Shown here piece after piece: positions 27,042-37,766 of a DNA stretch of 58,216 nt. The notes beneath the pieces were generated by a model that ran no database searches, had not been told where the DNA came from, and saw only the letters and a program-made list of their open reading frames with translations. The position numbers and the translations under genes are program-made. Numbering within the stretch: the first letter of the stretch is position 1; each line of letters starts with the position of its first letter. The stretch is taken from contig JAHDEN010000005.1 in NCBI GenBank assembly GCA_020628815.1, positions 1-58,216 of the forward strand, given 5' to 3'. The stretch comes from Chloroflexota bacterium (GTDB lineage: Bacteria; Chloroflexota; Anaerolineae; Promineifilales; Promineifilaceae).

Positions 27042-28826
27042 CTACATTCTTTCAGGCACGCTTATGCCCAACAAATATAAGACATGTTTAAGTACATTGA
27101 CGGTCAGTTCGGCTAAAGCCAACCATGAAGATTGCTGCGCACTATCTTCTTCGTTAAGAATATGATGCGCACGATAAAAGCGGTTAAACGCGATCGCCAA
27201 GTTATACGCATAATCACACAGGTGATTGGGCGCACGCTGGTCAAAAGCAAAATCGAGTAGATCAGGCAGCTCGAGCAGCTTGAGCTGTAGCTCACGCTCT
27301 TCATCACCGGCCGGTGGCAAAATTGGTCCGGCCGCTAACCCTTCGTCGGCCGCTTTGCGCAAAATAGATTGGTTACGCACAGCCGCATAGAGCAAATAAG
27401 GGCCGGTACGCCCTTCAAACGAAGAAAAACGCTCGAGATCAAAAATATAATCTCCGGTTCTGTGATTGACCAAATCTGAAAATTTTAGAGCCGCAATCCC
27501 AACCTTTTGGGCAATGTCTTCACGCTCTTCGGCCGAATATTGGGCTGTTGAATCGATTTCGGCCAACCGTTGCCGCGCTTTGTCGATAACCATTTCCACC
27601 AGCACCTGCAAACTCATCACACCACCGTCACGGGTCTTAAACGGTTTGCCATCCGGTCCGTTAATCGTGCCGTTATAGGTATGTTCAAGGCTGACTTTAT
27701 TCGGGTCTGCAATGCCAGATTTATACACGGCGCGGAAAACCTTTTTGAAGTGATGCTGTTGACGGCCGTCGACCACATACCAAACAAAGTCAGGATCATA
27801 ATCCCGCACCCGCTGAACAATCGTCGCCATATCGGTTGCCTCATATCCAACAGCCCCGTTCGACCGGACAACCATGAGTGGTTCCATCTCTTTTTTATCG
27901 GCATCATCTTTTACATCGATGATAATCGCACCATCACTCAAGTAGGCAAATCCATCCGCCTTGAGTTTTTCAACCATCGGGTTGATCAGGTCGTTGACAT
28001 CCGCTTCCCCAAGCCACAGATCATAATCGACCTGTAAACTGCCATAATTTTTCTTTAGATCGGCAATGGAGACAGTCATAAAATGCTGCCACAGCGCGCG
28101 ATACCCCGGCCGGCCTTCTTGCAATTCGCTGGTCGCTTTTTGCGCCCGTGCCCGAAATTCTTCATCCGTTTTGCTTTTGCCGCTGGCGGTTGGGTAAATT
28201 TCGGCTAGCTCTTGCACCGTAACCGGCGTTTCTTCTGGATATGGACCGGTGAAATCGGCATCGAAGTAAACCAAATCTGGATTTCGATCTTCCATCTCCA
28301 TAATAATTTGGCCGATAGGCAGACCCCAGTCACCCATGTGAATGTCGCTTAGAACTTCGTGCCCCAAAAAGCGGCTCAACCGTTTTAAACTTTCGCCAAT
28401 GATGCCGGTACGCACATGGCCCACATGCAGCGGCTTGGCTACGTTGGGGCCACCGTAATCCAGAATGATCATCTTGGGATCAGCCGTTGGTGCAACACCA
28501 AACCGGCCGGATTCATCGGTGGCAACGGTCTGAACCTGATTGGCCAGCCAATTATTATTTAAACGCAGGTTGATAAATCCCGGTCCAGCCAAGCTGATTT
28601 CAGAGAAAATATCACCAGCACTTTCTTGCAATTTTGACATCACATTTTCGCCAATTTGGCGCGGATTCATTTTGTATGGCTTGGCGGCCGCCAATGCACC
28701 GTTGCACTGATAATCGGCCATTTCGCGGCGTGTAGAAACCTCGACGGCTCCATACTTTTTATCAATGCCGCAAGCCTCAAAGGCTTCAGCCACAATGTCG
28801 GTTAATAGTTGTTTTAGCGATGTCAT
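27042..28826 (-). CDS. argS: Arginyl-tRNA synthetase
   Basis: 594 residues from ATG 28826; a longer frame to 28865 is unsupported. The class I HIGH motif appears as GGPNVAKPLHVGHVRTG. The N-terminal additive domain is present (residues 1-110, KQLLTDIVAEAF). The motif region FKTRDGGVMSLQ occupies the KMSKS position, as is usual in ArgRS, which often lacks a canonical KMSKS. The DALR anticodon-binding domain ends in the family-typical VPERM. The enzyme charges tRNA-Arg and is essential. The gene is monocistronic, with a terminator behind it. Confidence 0.97.
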   Translation of the reverse strand: MTSLKQLLTDIVAEAFEACGIDKKYGAVEVSTRREMADYQCNGALAAAKPYKMNPRQIGENVMSKLQESAGDIFSEISLAGPGFINLRLNNNWLANQVQTVATDESGRFGVAPTADPKMIILDYGGPNVAKPLHVGHVRTGIIGESLKRLSRFLGHEVLSDIHMGDWGLPIGQIIMEMEDRNPDLVYFDADFTGPYPEETPVTVQELAEIYPTASGKSKTDEEFRARAQKATSELQEGRPGYRALWQHFMTVSIADLKKNYGSLQVDYDLWLGEADVNDLINPMVEKLKADGFAYLSDGAIIIDVKDDADKKEMEPLMVVRSNGAVGYEATDMATIVQRVRDYDPDFVWYVVDGRQQHHFKKVFRAVYKSGIADPNKVSLEHTYNGTINGPDGKPFKTRDGGVMSLQVLVEMVIDKARQRLAEIDSTAQYSAEEREDIAQKVGIAALKFSDLVNHRTGDYIFDLERFSSFEGRTGPYLLYAAVRNQSILRKAADEGLAAGPILPPAGDEERELQLKLLELPDLLDFAFDQRAPNHLCDYAYNLAIAFNRFYRAHHILNEEDSAQQSSWLALAELTVNVLKHVLYLLGISVPERM

Positions 28827-28926
28827 AAAAATTGTTCCCAGTGGGGTTGGGCTAAATATAGGCAAATTCTAACGATCTGCGCGGCAAATGTAAAAGATGT
28901 TTACACGGCTCAGCTGACAAATAGGC

Positions 28927-29904
28927 TCAATTTTCACTCGACGAAGCGGAAACCAACCCCTCACGATTAGCTTCGATCAGATCTTGCAAGCTCGATGAAG
29001 CGATGCGGACGATCATATTAAAGTCTGATGCAACGACATAACTGTTGGTTTCTGGGTCAAAGGCACCCACGGTTAAATTGCGCTCACCGTTTTCTAGCAA
29101 GATGGTAATTTGCGCAACGGGACTCTCTAACTGGTATCTGGGATCCGCTTCTGTCCCCAATGGCTCAGTAAACCGCATACTTGTGGCTCTGCTCAAAAGC
29201 GTCCCAAACGCGGCTTGGTCCAAATTTGCATCGGCCGGGCTATCTTTTAGCCCCCAAATCGGTGCAGTCGAGTTCCCGTCTGAATCTGTGCCGGCCGGTT
29301 GAATTTGAAAAAACTCCAGCCGTTCATCACCCGTATCTATAATCAATCCTGCCACATCTTTGCGTTCAACCGAATAGTAAAGCGTGTTGAGCCAGTTGCG
29401 TAAGTCAATATCTACATCTGTTTGGGTTAGCCTGTCGGTTAGCCAAACCTCATCATTATTGGGCAACCGCACATGGATTGTGCGGCTGTTGGGTGCGGTG
29501 CCTACCAGTAGCTCTTGCCTAACCCCATCCGCCCACAGAGAGATTTTTGATTCAAACTGGCTTTCTGCCACTCCCAAGCGGCTGTGGCTCGCAGACGTTT
29601 GGGTCACAAGGCGATCCATCGTTACCCCACCTAAATTAGCTAAAAGCGTCTCAACTACCTCTGCGGTCAGTAAATATCCCGATGGGGCGTGGGTCCAATT
29701 GCCCAACTCAGAATCCTGCACCAGGCTCAAACGCTCTCCCGTCTTATTTTCGATCTCGATCCGCTCAACTTGGCTCAGATAGCTGTCAGCAAAAAATGAG
29801 CTGCCCAAGCTGTTATCCTCTGTTTGGGGCCAATACACCCAGCTGATGAGTGCGATTTGAACCAGCAAAAGGGCCAGTAGAATTTTTTGACTTTGATTAA
29901 ACAT
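28927..29904 (-). CDS. DUF4340-domain membrane-anchored protein
   Basis: About 325 residues from ATG 29904 (ATG 29913 gives three more). A single N-terminal anchor, ILLALLLVQIALISWVYW, is followed by a soluble beta-rich region with VERIEIENKTGERLSLV and the repeated pattern of strands seen in DUF4340 proteins. This domain often accompanies GldG/ABC-2 type membrane complexes, but no such neighbour is present here. The function is unknown. The gene lies alone upstream of argS on the same strand, about 100 bases away. Neither start has a good ribosome site. Confidence 0.7.
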   Translation of the reverse strand: MFNQSQKILLALLLVQIALISWVYWPQTEDNSLGSSFFADSYLSQVERIEIENKTGERLSLVQDSELGNWTHAPSGYLLTAEVVETLLANLGGVTMDRLVTQTSASHSRLGVAESQFESKISLWADGVRQELLVGTAPNSRTIHVRLPNNDEVWLTDRLTQTDVDIDLRNWLNTLYYSVERKDVAGLIIDTGDERLEFFQIQPAGTDSDGNSTAPIWGLKDSPADANLDQAAFGTLLSRATSMRFTEPLGTEADPRYQLESPVAQITILLENGERNLTVGAFDPETNSYVVASDFNMIVRIASSSLQDLIEANREGLVSASSSEN

Positions 29905-30072
29905 AGCGAACATAGTTGGGTCAAATTGTAGGGGAGGCTGTACCGGCCGGCACAATTACTCATACGAATCAAAAGTTGCGGCTCTGAGGGTTAGGTAAAC
30001 AATATGCACGTTTAATCCAATTACGGTTAAATTATAGGATTAACTATCTTTTTTCTCACTCAAAAACTATTT

Positions 30073-31263
30073 ATGAACAGCTATTTCCACAACCTAATAT
30101 CAATCAGGCGCTCACCATCAACTAGCTTTTTATTGTTTGCGTTACTCGCTACTGCGTTGGCCATTTATCTTGTTATCCGTCCTGATTATCAGGTTTCGGC
30201 CGAATCGCCACAAAATAACGCTATGGCTCAAAACTTGATCTATACAGATTCAGTTCAAGCTGGTTGGTCATTTGATAATATCGGTTTTATCGACACAAAT
30301 GAATTTGCAAATAGCCCCGTATTCTCTGGAACAAACTCTTTTGAAGTGGTTTTAAAGAACCCGTTTAGCCGTTTCCATTTTGTGGCAGACACCCCTTTTA
30401 GCGTTTCAGACTACGATTCAATCAGCTTCCAACTGTTTGGATCAGATCCGGGGCAAACACTTTCGTTTGAATTGTGGGACAGTGGATTCAATCCTCTTGG
30501 GGAAGTTGCTGTGCCAATTACAGTCAACAGTTGGTCGGCCGTTACAATCGATTTTTCTAACTTTGCAGCCTCGAACGATGTGACATATGTGCAATTTAGC
30601 AATGCATCGACGACTAGCCCCATTTATCTTGATAATGTCTTTTTGGGAGATCCCGATTCAACGCCGCCCCCTACTGCAACATTTACCGCTACCCCATCAG
30701 CTACAAACACACCAAGTCCAACTGTTACCCCAACTTCTACTCCGGTCGTAAACCCGACCGCTACTCCGGTTCAAGGGACGCCTGAATTTATCTATGCAGA
30801 TGAAATTGCGGTAGATTGGACACTTGGCGGCGCTGGGCCGTTTACTCAAGATCCAAACGCAACAAACAAGGTTTATGCTGGCACAACCTCCTTAGAACTG
30901 GTTTTTGAAGAAACCTTTGCGTTCGCCTATTTTCAAGCAGATTCCCCTTTCGACCCTGCTAAGTTTGGCTCATTGAATTTTGCCTTACAGGGGGATGATG
31001 TAGGTCAAACATTTAATTTAGAGCTAGCTACGGGTAACTTTACGAGTCTCAATTTTATTCCAATCGAAATTTCAAACACAAGCTGGAATGAGTTTAGCAT
31101 CAGCATGGATCAATTTAGCGATGCGCAACTGGCTGAGTACATCATGATTCGCAATGTCTCATCAGATTCACCCATCTATCTAGACAATGTCAATATCGTT
31201 CGAACCGAGGCTGAACTTGAACTGACAAACAGCATCTTTTTGCCCGTAGGTGTCAGGGAGTAA
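30073..31263 (+). CDS. Secreted protein with two carbohydrate-binding-like beta domains joined by a Thr/Pro linker
   Basis: 396 residues. The N-terminal hydrophobic segment (about 17-36) is a signal or anchor. Two homologous modules of about 145 residues follow (about 48-195 and 240-380). Each starts with IY.D....W and ends in SPIYLDNV, the pattern of jelly-roll carbohydrate-binding modules. The linker between them (about 196-238) is almost wholly Thr, Pro, Ser and Ala. No catalytic domain is visible. With a GH44 glycosidase 15 kb away it could help hold polysaccharide at the cell surface. The carbohydrate-binding role is inferred from fold-like pattern only. Confidence 0.6.
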   Translation: MNSYFHNLISIRRSPSTSFLLFALLATALAIYLVIRPDYQVSAESPQNNAMAQNLIYTDSVQAGWSFDNIGFIDTNEFANSPVFSGTNSFEVVLKNPFSRFHFVADTPFSVSDYDSISFQLFGSDPGQTLSFELWDSGFNPLGEVAVPITVNSWSAVTIDFSNFAASNDVTYVQFSNASTTSPIYLDNVFLGDPDSTPPPTATFTATPSATNTPSPTVTPTSTPVVNPTATPVQGTPEFIYADEIAVDWTLGGAGPFTQDPNATNKVYAGTTSLELVFEETFAFAYFQADSPFDPAKFGSLNFALQGDDVGQTFNLELATGNFTSLNFIPIEISNTSWNEFSISMDQFSDAQLAEYIMIRNVSSDSPIYLDNVNIVRTEAELELTNSIFLPVGVRE

Positions 31264-31408
31264 TTTTCTACGGCCGAGCATCTCTAAAAAAGGTAGTAGC
31301 CTCCTAGTCTCTGGTCTTATGATAGCTCCAATTGGGTATTGAAGAGGGAGCCCAGATTCATGAAAATAACCTGTAACGTGTGCCATCCGCATATGCTTTA
31401 GGTTATCT

Positions 31409-34400
31409 ATGTCATCTGAAACCGATTTTTCTCGGATTATAAAACTCACCAAACAAATAAGCTGCGCAGTTGATCTGTCTAAAATTACGGGTCTTATAGC
31501 CGATTCAATTCGGGAGTGCCTTCTAACTGATGGGGACTTTTATCTTTCGTTACTAGATCAAGATCATTCTCAAATTACGACTCGCTTTCTAGAGAAGTAC
31601 GAAACAATTCTTTGTGAGGAGCTATTTCCGAGCGCAAATTCGGCCGTTTCCTTTGCTATTGAACATGGGGAACATGTTCTCATTGATGCATCTAACAAAA
31701 CTATGCTGGCGGGTGAATTACAGAGCAAGGCGGGTTCGGCCGTTGTGCTACCACTTTTGGCTGGGGGAGAAGCGATCGGGGCCTTAACTCTTCTCGATGC
31801 AGATAACGAATTAAATTCGGCCGGACATATTCAGTTTCTGGAAGCCGTCTCGGGGCTGCTGGCCTCATCCCTTAACAACCATAACCTAGCAATATTGGCA
31901 AATCAGTCGCAAAAAGCTGCTCAGAAAAACGCTGATCGGGTGAAGCAACTAAACGAGCTGTCTGTTGAGCTAATTAAAGCTCGGGACCGCTCCTCAGCAT
32001 TTCAAATTATCTGTAAACGGCTCGTTGAAATTATTCCATCAACCCGCGCATCACTGGCGGAATTTGATGAAACGGGAAGCTACTGGCAATTAATTGATAT
32101 TGAAGGTACCAGATTAGAAATAAAAGAATTTGATTCGAAAAAGTTTAAAGTTGCTGGCTCAAATCTAGAAACCGTTGCATGGGAACAAAAAATATTCCAC
32201 TCGAACGACATTCGAAAGCAAGATTTGTTCGGTTTTGCACAGGTTGCTAAGCAAGGCTTACGTTCACTGATGAACGCCCCTATCGTCGTCAATTCAAAGG
32301 TGATTGGGTCACTTAATTTATCCTCTTTTGAAGTGGATGCCTACGATGAGAATGATAGGATATTGTTCGGCCAAATAGCCTCATTGCTTTCAAATGTGTT
32401 TGAGAAACTTCATCTTAAAAAAACCAATGAGCTGTCAATTAGGCAAACAATTGAGTCCAATAGACAATTAGACTTTACGCGCTCCGTCATTGAAAGTAGC
32501 CCCATTGTCGTTGCCCGCTGGCGATATGATGAAAATAGTGTCGTCGTGGAATTTATCTCCTCGAATATTTCTCAATTTGGCTACGAAGCTGATGACTTTG
32601 TTGCCGGCCGATTGCGTTATAGATCGATTATCCATCCTGATGATTTAGAGCCAGCAGCCAAGGAAGTTGTGCGCAATGTAGAATCAGGAATTGATCAGTT
32701 TTCTCAAGAATATCGTATCAGAACAAAGGCCGGAGAGATTCGCTGGATCCGAGACCAAAATCAGGTTAAGCGCACAGAGGATGGCAAGATTGCCTATTTG
32801 CAGGGGACCTTACTAGATATAACAGAGCAAAAATCAATCTTCAAAGATTTTAGCCTTGCAAAATTTTCTCTCGATCACACACCCCGGATTCTATTTTGGC
32901 TTAACCCTGATGGTGACATTGTTTATGTAAACGAAGCTGCGGCCGATGATCTGGGTTACTCTAGTGACGAGCTACTCAGCATGCAGATATTTGATGTTGA
33001 TTATGAAGCAACAATTGAGGGGTTTGCTTCAGTTTGGGACTATATCCGAGAAAATCGATGGAAAATCCTAGAGGCGAATTTTCACAAAAAGAATGGGGAG
33101 ACATTTCCTGTAGAGATCTATACCAGCTACATGTTCTATGAAGGGACTGAATATCAAGTTGCGTATGCTCAAGATATCTCTGAAAGAAAAGAGAACGCCC
33201 GAATTTTAAAAGAAAACCAAAAAGAATTGGAGCTTGTGCTCGATCAGCTTCAGAGCGTGGTCGATACAATCGATTATGGGGTTTTATTCCTTGATCCAGA
33301 TCTAAATTTGATCATGGCGAATAAAATGGGCAAAGACTTGTGGCGCTTTACTGAAGAGTTTGTAGCCACAAACCCATCCTTTAGACAAATCGCAGATTAC
33401 AATAAACATGCTGGGATTTATGATGTAACTGAAGAGGATTGGGATGACTACGTAGACGGGAGAATCGCGTCAATTAGAAGAGGGAATGTGCCGCAAACCG
33501 ACTTCTCACGTAAAGATGGCAAGATTTTACGCTACTCTGTTTCCAACTTGGAAGATGGCTCAAGAATGTTGACTTATTTTGACATTACGGAGCAGCGGGC
33601 CAATGAAAAAACGATTAAGGAAAGTCAGCGACAGCTTCAGAACACGCTGGCCACGATGCCGATTGCGATTTCAATTACAAGCCTAGCGACTCACAAACTT
33701 GTCTATGCCAATCAATCGTATGGTGCGTTGTTTAAATTTCCACCTGAAGAGATTATTGGCACCATCGTTCCAAACCTCTATGTCGATTTGGAACGCGGGC
33801 GAGAAATTGTTAGCTTATATTTTGATCAGGGCTATATCAACGGGGAAGAGATTGAAATAAGAAATTTTGAGGGAGGCACGTTTTGGGCAGAAACCTCTTG
33901 GCAGCCGATAACGTTTGGCGGGGAAGATTGTTTACTTGTTAGTGTCTATGACATCAATGAGCGCAAACTGGCTGAGCAAGCGATGTTTGAAGCCAAAGAG
34001 GCGGCCGAGCTTGCGGCCCAAGCCAAAGCGGACTTTTTAGCCAATATGAGCCATGAAATTCGAACCCCAATGAATGGGGTGATCGGTATGGCAAGTTTGT
34101 TGGCTGATACGAAATTAGATGCAGAACAGGAAAATTTTGTTGATACGATTCGAAATAGCGGTGAGTCATTACTGACAATTATCAATGACATTCTCGACTT
34201 TTCTAAAATCGAGTCGGGCAAACTGGAGTTTGAGAGCGAGCCGTTTAACCTAAAACAAAGCATGGAGGAGGCGTTAGACCTTGTGGCGCCTAAGGCTGTT
34301 GAAAAGGATTTAGAATTGCTATTGCTGTATGATTCTTCAGCCCCAAATTGGATTGAAGGGGACGTAACGCGTATTCGCCAAATTGTGGTGAATCTGCTTT

Positions 34401-35575
34401 CGAACGCGGTGAAATTTACGCTGACGGGTGAGATACAACTTGCCGTATCGGCCGAGCATACCCCTAACGGGACATTGAAAGTTAAATTTGATGTGGTTGA
34501 TACCGGTATTGGGATTCCTGAGGACCGTATGCACACCTTGTTTGAGTCATTTAGCCAAGTTGATACGTCAACCACGCGCAGGTTTGGCGGAACAGGTTTG
34601 GGGCTAACCATTAGCAAACGTTTGGCTGAAATGATGGGGGGAGAATTATGGGTTGAAAGCAAGCTGAATGTTGGCTCAACCTTCTCCTTTACCGTGTTGG
34701 CGTCTGCGGCCGAAGATCATGCTCACCCCTCTACAGAGATTGACCTAAGCTATTTAAAACAAAAACGTATTTTGGTGATTGATGACAACAAGACAAACTT
34801 GAACATTGTTAAAAGCTACTGCAACAAATGGCAAATGGAGACCCATCTTGCTGAAAGCGCACTAGACGGGATGACCGCACTGTTGGAAGATGAGCCTTAT
34901 GATGTCATGTTGCTTGACTATCAAATGCCCGATGTCGATGGTATTCAGATGGTCGGAAAAATTCGAGAAGCTCAGATCAGTCTGCCCCCTACGATCATGT
35001 TTACCTCTATTGGCAATAGAGAGATAAAAAGTGAAGCAGATGCATTAGGGATTGATCTATTTATTTACAAGCCGCTAAAAAGTGATCAGCTAGCACAGGC
35101 CTTGCTCAATGTTTTTGTAGACAAGCCTCAAAAAAGCAAAAGTAAACCTGCCTCTGCTTATGATATTTCGTTTGCAAACGAGCACCCTTTAACTATTTTA
35201 TTGGCCGAAGATAATTTGGTTAACCAAAAAGTAGCTATTCGCACATTAGAGCGATTAGGGTACCAAGCAGATGTTGCTGAAAATGGCAAAACCGCATTAG
35301 AAGCGGTTTTAAACAAGAAATATGATCTGGTCTTGATGGACGTCCATATGCCTGAGATGGATGGGTTAGAAGCATCTACTGCTATAAAAGCTCAAGTTAA
35401 TCTTAAAAACATGCCGAAAATCGTGGCATTAACGGCCGGCGTGCTGCAAAAAGATCGTGAGATGTGTATTGCAGCTGGCATGGATAAATTTTTATCTAAA
35501 CCATTCAAAATTGGAGATTTGATAAAAATTCTGGCTGAGATCAGCTTAGAGCTTGAAATGAAACAACAAAGTTAA
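31409..35575 (+). CDS. Soluble hybrid histidine kinase (GAF-GAF-PAS x4-HisKA-HATPase-REC-REC)
   Basis: 1388 residues with no membrane helix, so it is a cytoplasmic sensor. Two GAF domains (about 15-165 and 185-335) are followed by four PAS domains (about 360-475, 485-600, 610-735 and 745-860), several ending in the D-I-(T/S/N)-E-(Q/R) PAC signature. HisKA has His882 in [10 protein letters not shown]; the ATPase has [15 protein letters not shown] and GTGLGL. Two receiver domains follow. The first (from about 1119) has IDDN and Asp1170 in LLDYQMPD; the second (from about 1264) has AEDN and Asp1311 in [11 protein letters not shown]. No HPt domain is present, so phosphate must pass to a separate HPt or be used internally. 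No output regulator is next to it. Confidence 0.93.
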   Translation: MSSETDFSRIIKLTKQISCAVDLSKITGLIADSIRECLLTDGDFYLSLLDQDHSQITTRFLEKYETILCEELFPSANSAVSFAIEHGEHVLIDASNKTMLAGELQSKAGSAVVLPLLAGGEAIGALTLLDADNELNSAGHIQFLEAVSGLLASSLNNHNLAILANQSQKAAQKNADRVKQLNELSVELIKARDRSSAFQIICKRLVEIIPSTRASLAEFDETGSYWQLIDIEGTRLEIKEFDSKKFKVAGSNLETVAWEQKIFHSNDIRKQDLFGFAQVAKQGLRSLMNAPIVVNSKVIGSLNLSSFEVDAYDENDRILFGQIASLLSNVFEKLHLKKTNELSIRQTIESNRQLDFTRSVIESSPIVVARWRYDENSVVVEFISSNISQFGYEADDFVAGRLRYRSIIHPDDLEPAAKEVVRNVESGIDQFSQEYRIRTKAGEIRWIRDQNQVKRTEDGKIAYLQGTLLDITEQKSIFKDFSLAKFSLDHTPRILFWLNPDGDIVYVNEAAADDLGYSSDELLSMQIFDVDYEATIEGFASVWDYIRENRWKILEANFHKKNGETFPVEIYTSYMFYEGTEYQVAYAQDISERKENARILKENQKELELVLDQLQSVVDTIDYGVLFLDPDLNLIMANKMGKDLWRFTEEFVATNPSFRQIADYNKHAGIYDVTEEDWDDYVDGRIASIRRGNVPQTDFSRKDGKILRYSVSNLEDGSRMLTYFDITEQRANEKTIKESQRQLQNTLATMPIAISITSLATHKLVYANQSYGALFKFPPEEIIGTIVPNLYVDLERGREIVSLYFDQGYINGEEIEIRNFEGGTFWAETSWQPITFGGEDCLLVSVYDINERKLAEQAMFEAKEAAELAAQAKADFLANMSHEIRTPMNGVIGMASLLADTKLDAEQENFVDTIRNSGESLLTIINDILDFSKIESGKLEFESEPFNLKQSMEEALDLVAPKAVEKDLELLLLYDSSAPNWIEGDVTRIRQIVVNLLSNAVKFTLTGEIQLAVSAEHTPNGTLKVKFDVVDTGIGIPEDRMHTLFESFSQVDTSTTRRFGGTGLGLTISKRLAEMMGGELWVESKLNVGSTFSFTVLASAAEDHAHPSTEIDLSYLKQKRILVIDDNKTNLNIVKSYCNKWQMETHLAESALDGMTALLEDEPYDVMLLDYQMPDVDGIQMVGKIREAQISLPPTIMFTSIGNREIKSEADALGIDLFIYKPLKSDQLAQALLNVFVDKPQKSKSKPASAYDISFANEHPLTILLAEDNLVNQKVAIRTLERLGYQADVAENGKTALEAVLNKKYDLVLMDVHMPEMDGLEASTAIKAQVNLKNMPKIVALTAGVLQKDREMCIAAGMDKFLSKPFKIGDLIKILAEISLELEMKQQS

Positions 35576-35624
35576 ATGATCGCCTTCATTTTTTAGCTTT
35601 GTTGCCTCATTTTTGAGCCGACTG

Positions 35625-36623
35625 TTACTTAGAGAAACTATTGATTCGCTCGATTAACGCATCGGGAACTTCGATCCCACGCGTTTCTGCATTTGCCCTG
35701 AACTCGGCCCGTCGGCCGCCGGGGAGCCGCACCCCATCTTGATCCAAAAGCGCCCCAAGCATGTGCTCAACCCGCTCTGCATACGCATCTCCACCTGTTT
35801 TGGCAGGATCAATCGCGATAAACGTTTGCCCAACATTGGGGTATGTCCCTTCGTTATTGCCAAACTGAGGTGCTTCAAACGCCCAGTTGCCACCCGTAAG
35901 CCCGGCCGCCATTAGCTCAACCATCAGCCCCAACCCATACCCTTTGGGGCCACCCAACGGAGACAAGCTTCCGGCCAATCCTTCGGCCGCATCTGTGGTT
36001 GGGTTTCCATCCGCATCTTGCGCCCAGCCCAATGGAATCGGGCGGCCCTCTTTCGCAGCCTGCTTGACATTGACCTTGGCCGTCATACTTGTGGCTAAAT
36101 CTACAATGATGGGTGGACCATCACCACGTGGCGCACCAAATCCTAGCGGGTTGGTGCCAAAAAACTTTTTCTTGCCCCCGGCCGGATGCACGCTTGAAGG
36201 TGCATTGGCAAAGCCAAAATTCAAAAACCCTTCTTTGGCCAATAAATCGTTAAACCAGCCCACAACCCCGGCCGAATAACCGTTATGAATGCTCATAATG
36301 GCGATCCCCTGATTGCGGGTTAAATCAGAAAAACCGGCCAAAAAATGGGAAAAAGCGGTGTGGCTGAACCCATTAGCTGCATTAATCTGCATCACCGCAC
36401 CCTCTTGTTTAATCAATTGCGGAACCGCATCGCCGCGCAATTTGTCGTGCAATAAATGGCCCAAATAAATAGGCAGATAGTTTAAGCCGACATTGCGGAT
36501 CCCATCCGCTTCAGCATCTTCTACCGATTTAGCCCCGGGTGCAGCTTGAACGTCGGCCGCACCGCAGCGGGTAAGCGCATCGTAGGAGAGTTGGTAAATT
36601 TCAGGGAGAGTTAGAGTTGCCAT
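35625..36623 (-). CDS. Type-2 malate/L-lactate dehydrogenase family oxidoreductase
   Basis: 332 residues; GAGG lies five bases before ATG 36623. GYSAGVVGWFNDLLAKEG, the FGTNPLGFGAP segment and VDLATSMTAKVNV are characteristic of the NAD(P)-dependent family that includes YlbC/AllD, ComC and YiaK, which is unrelated to classical lactate dehydrogenase. GPKGYGLGLMVELMAAGLTGG is the other family signature. Members reduce 2-oxo acids such as pyruvate, oxaloacetate, ureidoglycolate or 2,3-diketogulonate. The gene is single and its substrate cannot be decided from context. Confidence 0.9.
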   Translation of the reverse strand: MATLTLPEIYQLSYDALTRCGAADVQAAPGAKSVEDAEADGIRNVGLNYLPIYLGHLLHDKLRGDAVPQLIKQEGAVMQINAANGFSHTAFSHFLAGFSDLTRNQGIAIMSIHNGYSAGVVGWFNDLLAKEGFLNFGFANAPSSVHPAGGKKKFFGTNPLGFGAPRGDGPPIIVDLATSMTAKVNVKQAAKEGRPIPLGWAQDADGNPTTDAAEGLAGSLSPLGGPKGYGLGLMVELMAAGLTGGNWAFEAPQFGNNEGTYPNVGQTFIAIDPAKTGGDAYAERVEHMLGALLDQDGVRLPGGRRAEFRANAETRGIEVPDALIERINSFSK

Positions 36624-36659
36624 TTTTGCCTCAAGAATGAATAGATTATCGAAACGGGA

Positions 36660-36858
36660 TTGTACGGTGAAGCACGATCAGCGCAAATTGAAATGTTTAG
36701 TCTGGGACCGGCCTAATTCAAAAATCAATTCTTCAGGTTGGTCCCCATAAAACTTGACGAGATGGGCCTTTTGGTGATAACCTTCCAGCGACCAACCGTG
36801 GGATTTATCCCATTCCGGCCCCGCTTCTGATGCCCAATAGAAGCGGGGTCTTTTTTTT
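36660..36858 (+). ncRNA. Candidate small RNA ending in a strong intrinsic terminator
   Basis: On the plus strand, CCCCGCTTCT (36819-36828) pairs perfectly with AGAAGCGGGG (36839-36848). TC and then eight T (36851-36858) follow, a textbook one-way terminator. No plus-strand protein gene precedes it: the region upstream is only the divergent start of the dehydrogenase gene. Two more hairpins lie before it, GGGACC 36704-36709 with 36740-36745, and TGGGA 36799-36803 with 36808-36812. A transcript starting near 36620-36660 would be a structured RNA of about 200 bases, antisense to nothing known. The 5' end is a guess. A minus-strand frame over the same bases (36678-36977) looks somewhat protein-like but has no start. 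Confidence 0.45.
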
Positions 36859-36906
36859 GCCTGTTGGTTGTGGGGTTTTATGTAAGCTGGATGGGGGGAT
36901 GTTGGC

Positions 36907-37485
36907 TTAAATTTTGACCGAAAAGAAGTGACCTGTGTCGTTAAAGGCTTGGATCGATCGTCGGCCGTCTCGTGCAATTTTTACCCGTGTAATTGAGCAA
37001 TTGGAAGGGATCATGCCGAAAAAATCGCTCCCCTTTTCTAATATATCGGCCAAATATACGTTAATAGCGATCGCGTGCGAAAAAACGGCGATGGTTTCCC
37101 CAGGATGGGCGGCCGCAATTTTTGCGAACGACGACGTAATATCAGCCTTGAACTCATCTGGACTGATTTTGCAGACCTCGTACGGGTTTTTCAAAAACGC
37201 TTTAAACAGCTCTGGCTCCGTTTTCATCAGTGCAGGGGAGATATATTTATCGGCGTACTTATCGATTTCTGCCAGCCCATCCACCGTGGTAACGCCCAAT
37301 CCTGAAAGCTCTAAAAAGGGGGCGGCCGTCTCTTGTGCTCGGCGCATGGGACTACAATAGACCGCATTGATCGGTTCCGCTGCAACACGTTGTGCAACAG
37401 TTTGCGCCTGAAGCTGACCCTCGGCCGATAAACCGGGATCTACACCACTATCCGCTTTGCCATGACGTACGATAACTAAATCCAT
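36907..37485 (-). CDS. Histidine phosphatase family protein (SixA/phosphoglycerate-mutase-like)
   Basis: 192 residues. VIVRHGKAD at the N-terminus is the RHG motif with the nucleophile His, CSPMRRAQETA carries the second Arg, and FSHAIAINVY carries the second catalytic His. It resembles SixA and broad-specificity histidine phosphatases that remove phosphate from small molecules or phospho-His. The gene begins five bases after the glutaredoxin stop and is the last of a minus-strand run starting at hflX. The ribosome site is weak, in line with coupling to the upstream gene. Confidence 0.88.
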   Translation of the reverse strand: MDLVIVRHGKADSGVDPGLSAEGQLQAQTVAQRVAAEPINAVYCSPMRRAQETAAPFLELSGLGVTTVDGLAEIDKYADKYISPALMKTEPELFKAFLKNPYEVCKISPDEFKADITSSFAKIAAAHPGETIAVFSHAIAINVYLADILEKGSDFFGMIPSNCSITRVKIARDGRRSIQAFNDTGHFFSVKI

Positions 37486-37490
37486 GCTGC

Positions 37491-37742
37491 TTACTCGTCG
37501 GTGATACCGGTTTTGTCTTTTAAGGCTTGAATAGAAGGTTCAACCAGAACCGAGCCATCTTGAAAAATAATCGTCGGGACAGACCGGTTTCCCTTATTGA
37601 TTTCTACCACTTTTGCCGCGGCATCGGGATTTTCTTCAATGTCGATGTCGGTGTAATCAATGCCGTAATTATCAAAAAACCAGCGTGCCCGATGGCAGTC
37701 ACCGCACCAACTTGTTCCGTATAAAATAATTTGATTGCTCAT
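37491..37742 (-). CDS. Glutaredoxin-like protein
   Basis: 83 residues from ATG 37742, which has GGAG six bases upstream; the in-frame TTG 37754 overlaps that site. The thioredoxin-fold active site is TSWCGDCH, a C-x-x-C, followed by the cis-Pro motif SVPTIIF and the glutathione-site-like GS. The WCGDC variant is common in small mycoredoxin-like proteins of Actinobacteria and Chloroflexi, which use mycothiol-like or other thiols. It reduces disulfides or mixed thiols in the cytoplasm. It lies between the M20 peptidase gene (24 bases) and the phosphatase gene (5 bases). Confidence 0.92.
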   Translation of the reverse strand: MSNQIILYGTSWCGDCHRARWFFDNYGIDYTDIDIEENPDAAAKVVEINKGNRSVPTIIFQDGSVLVEPSIQALKDKTGITDE

Positions 37743-37766
37743 GCTTATCTCCAATCGCTTGTTTGA

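Noticed and set aside
33946..34662. 238-codon minus-strand frame opposite the hybrid kinase
   Set aside because: It lies antisense to the HisKA and HATPase domains, with no recognisable protein features.
36678..36977. 99-codon minus-strand frame between the phosphatase and dehydrogenase genes
   Set aside because: Its last 55 residues look somewhat protein-like, but no start exists outside the phosphatase gene. It may be a gene remnant, but I cannot support it.
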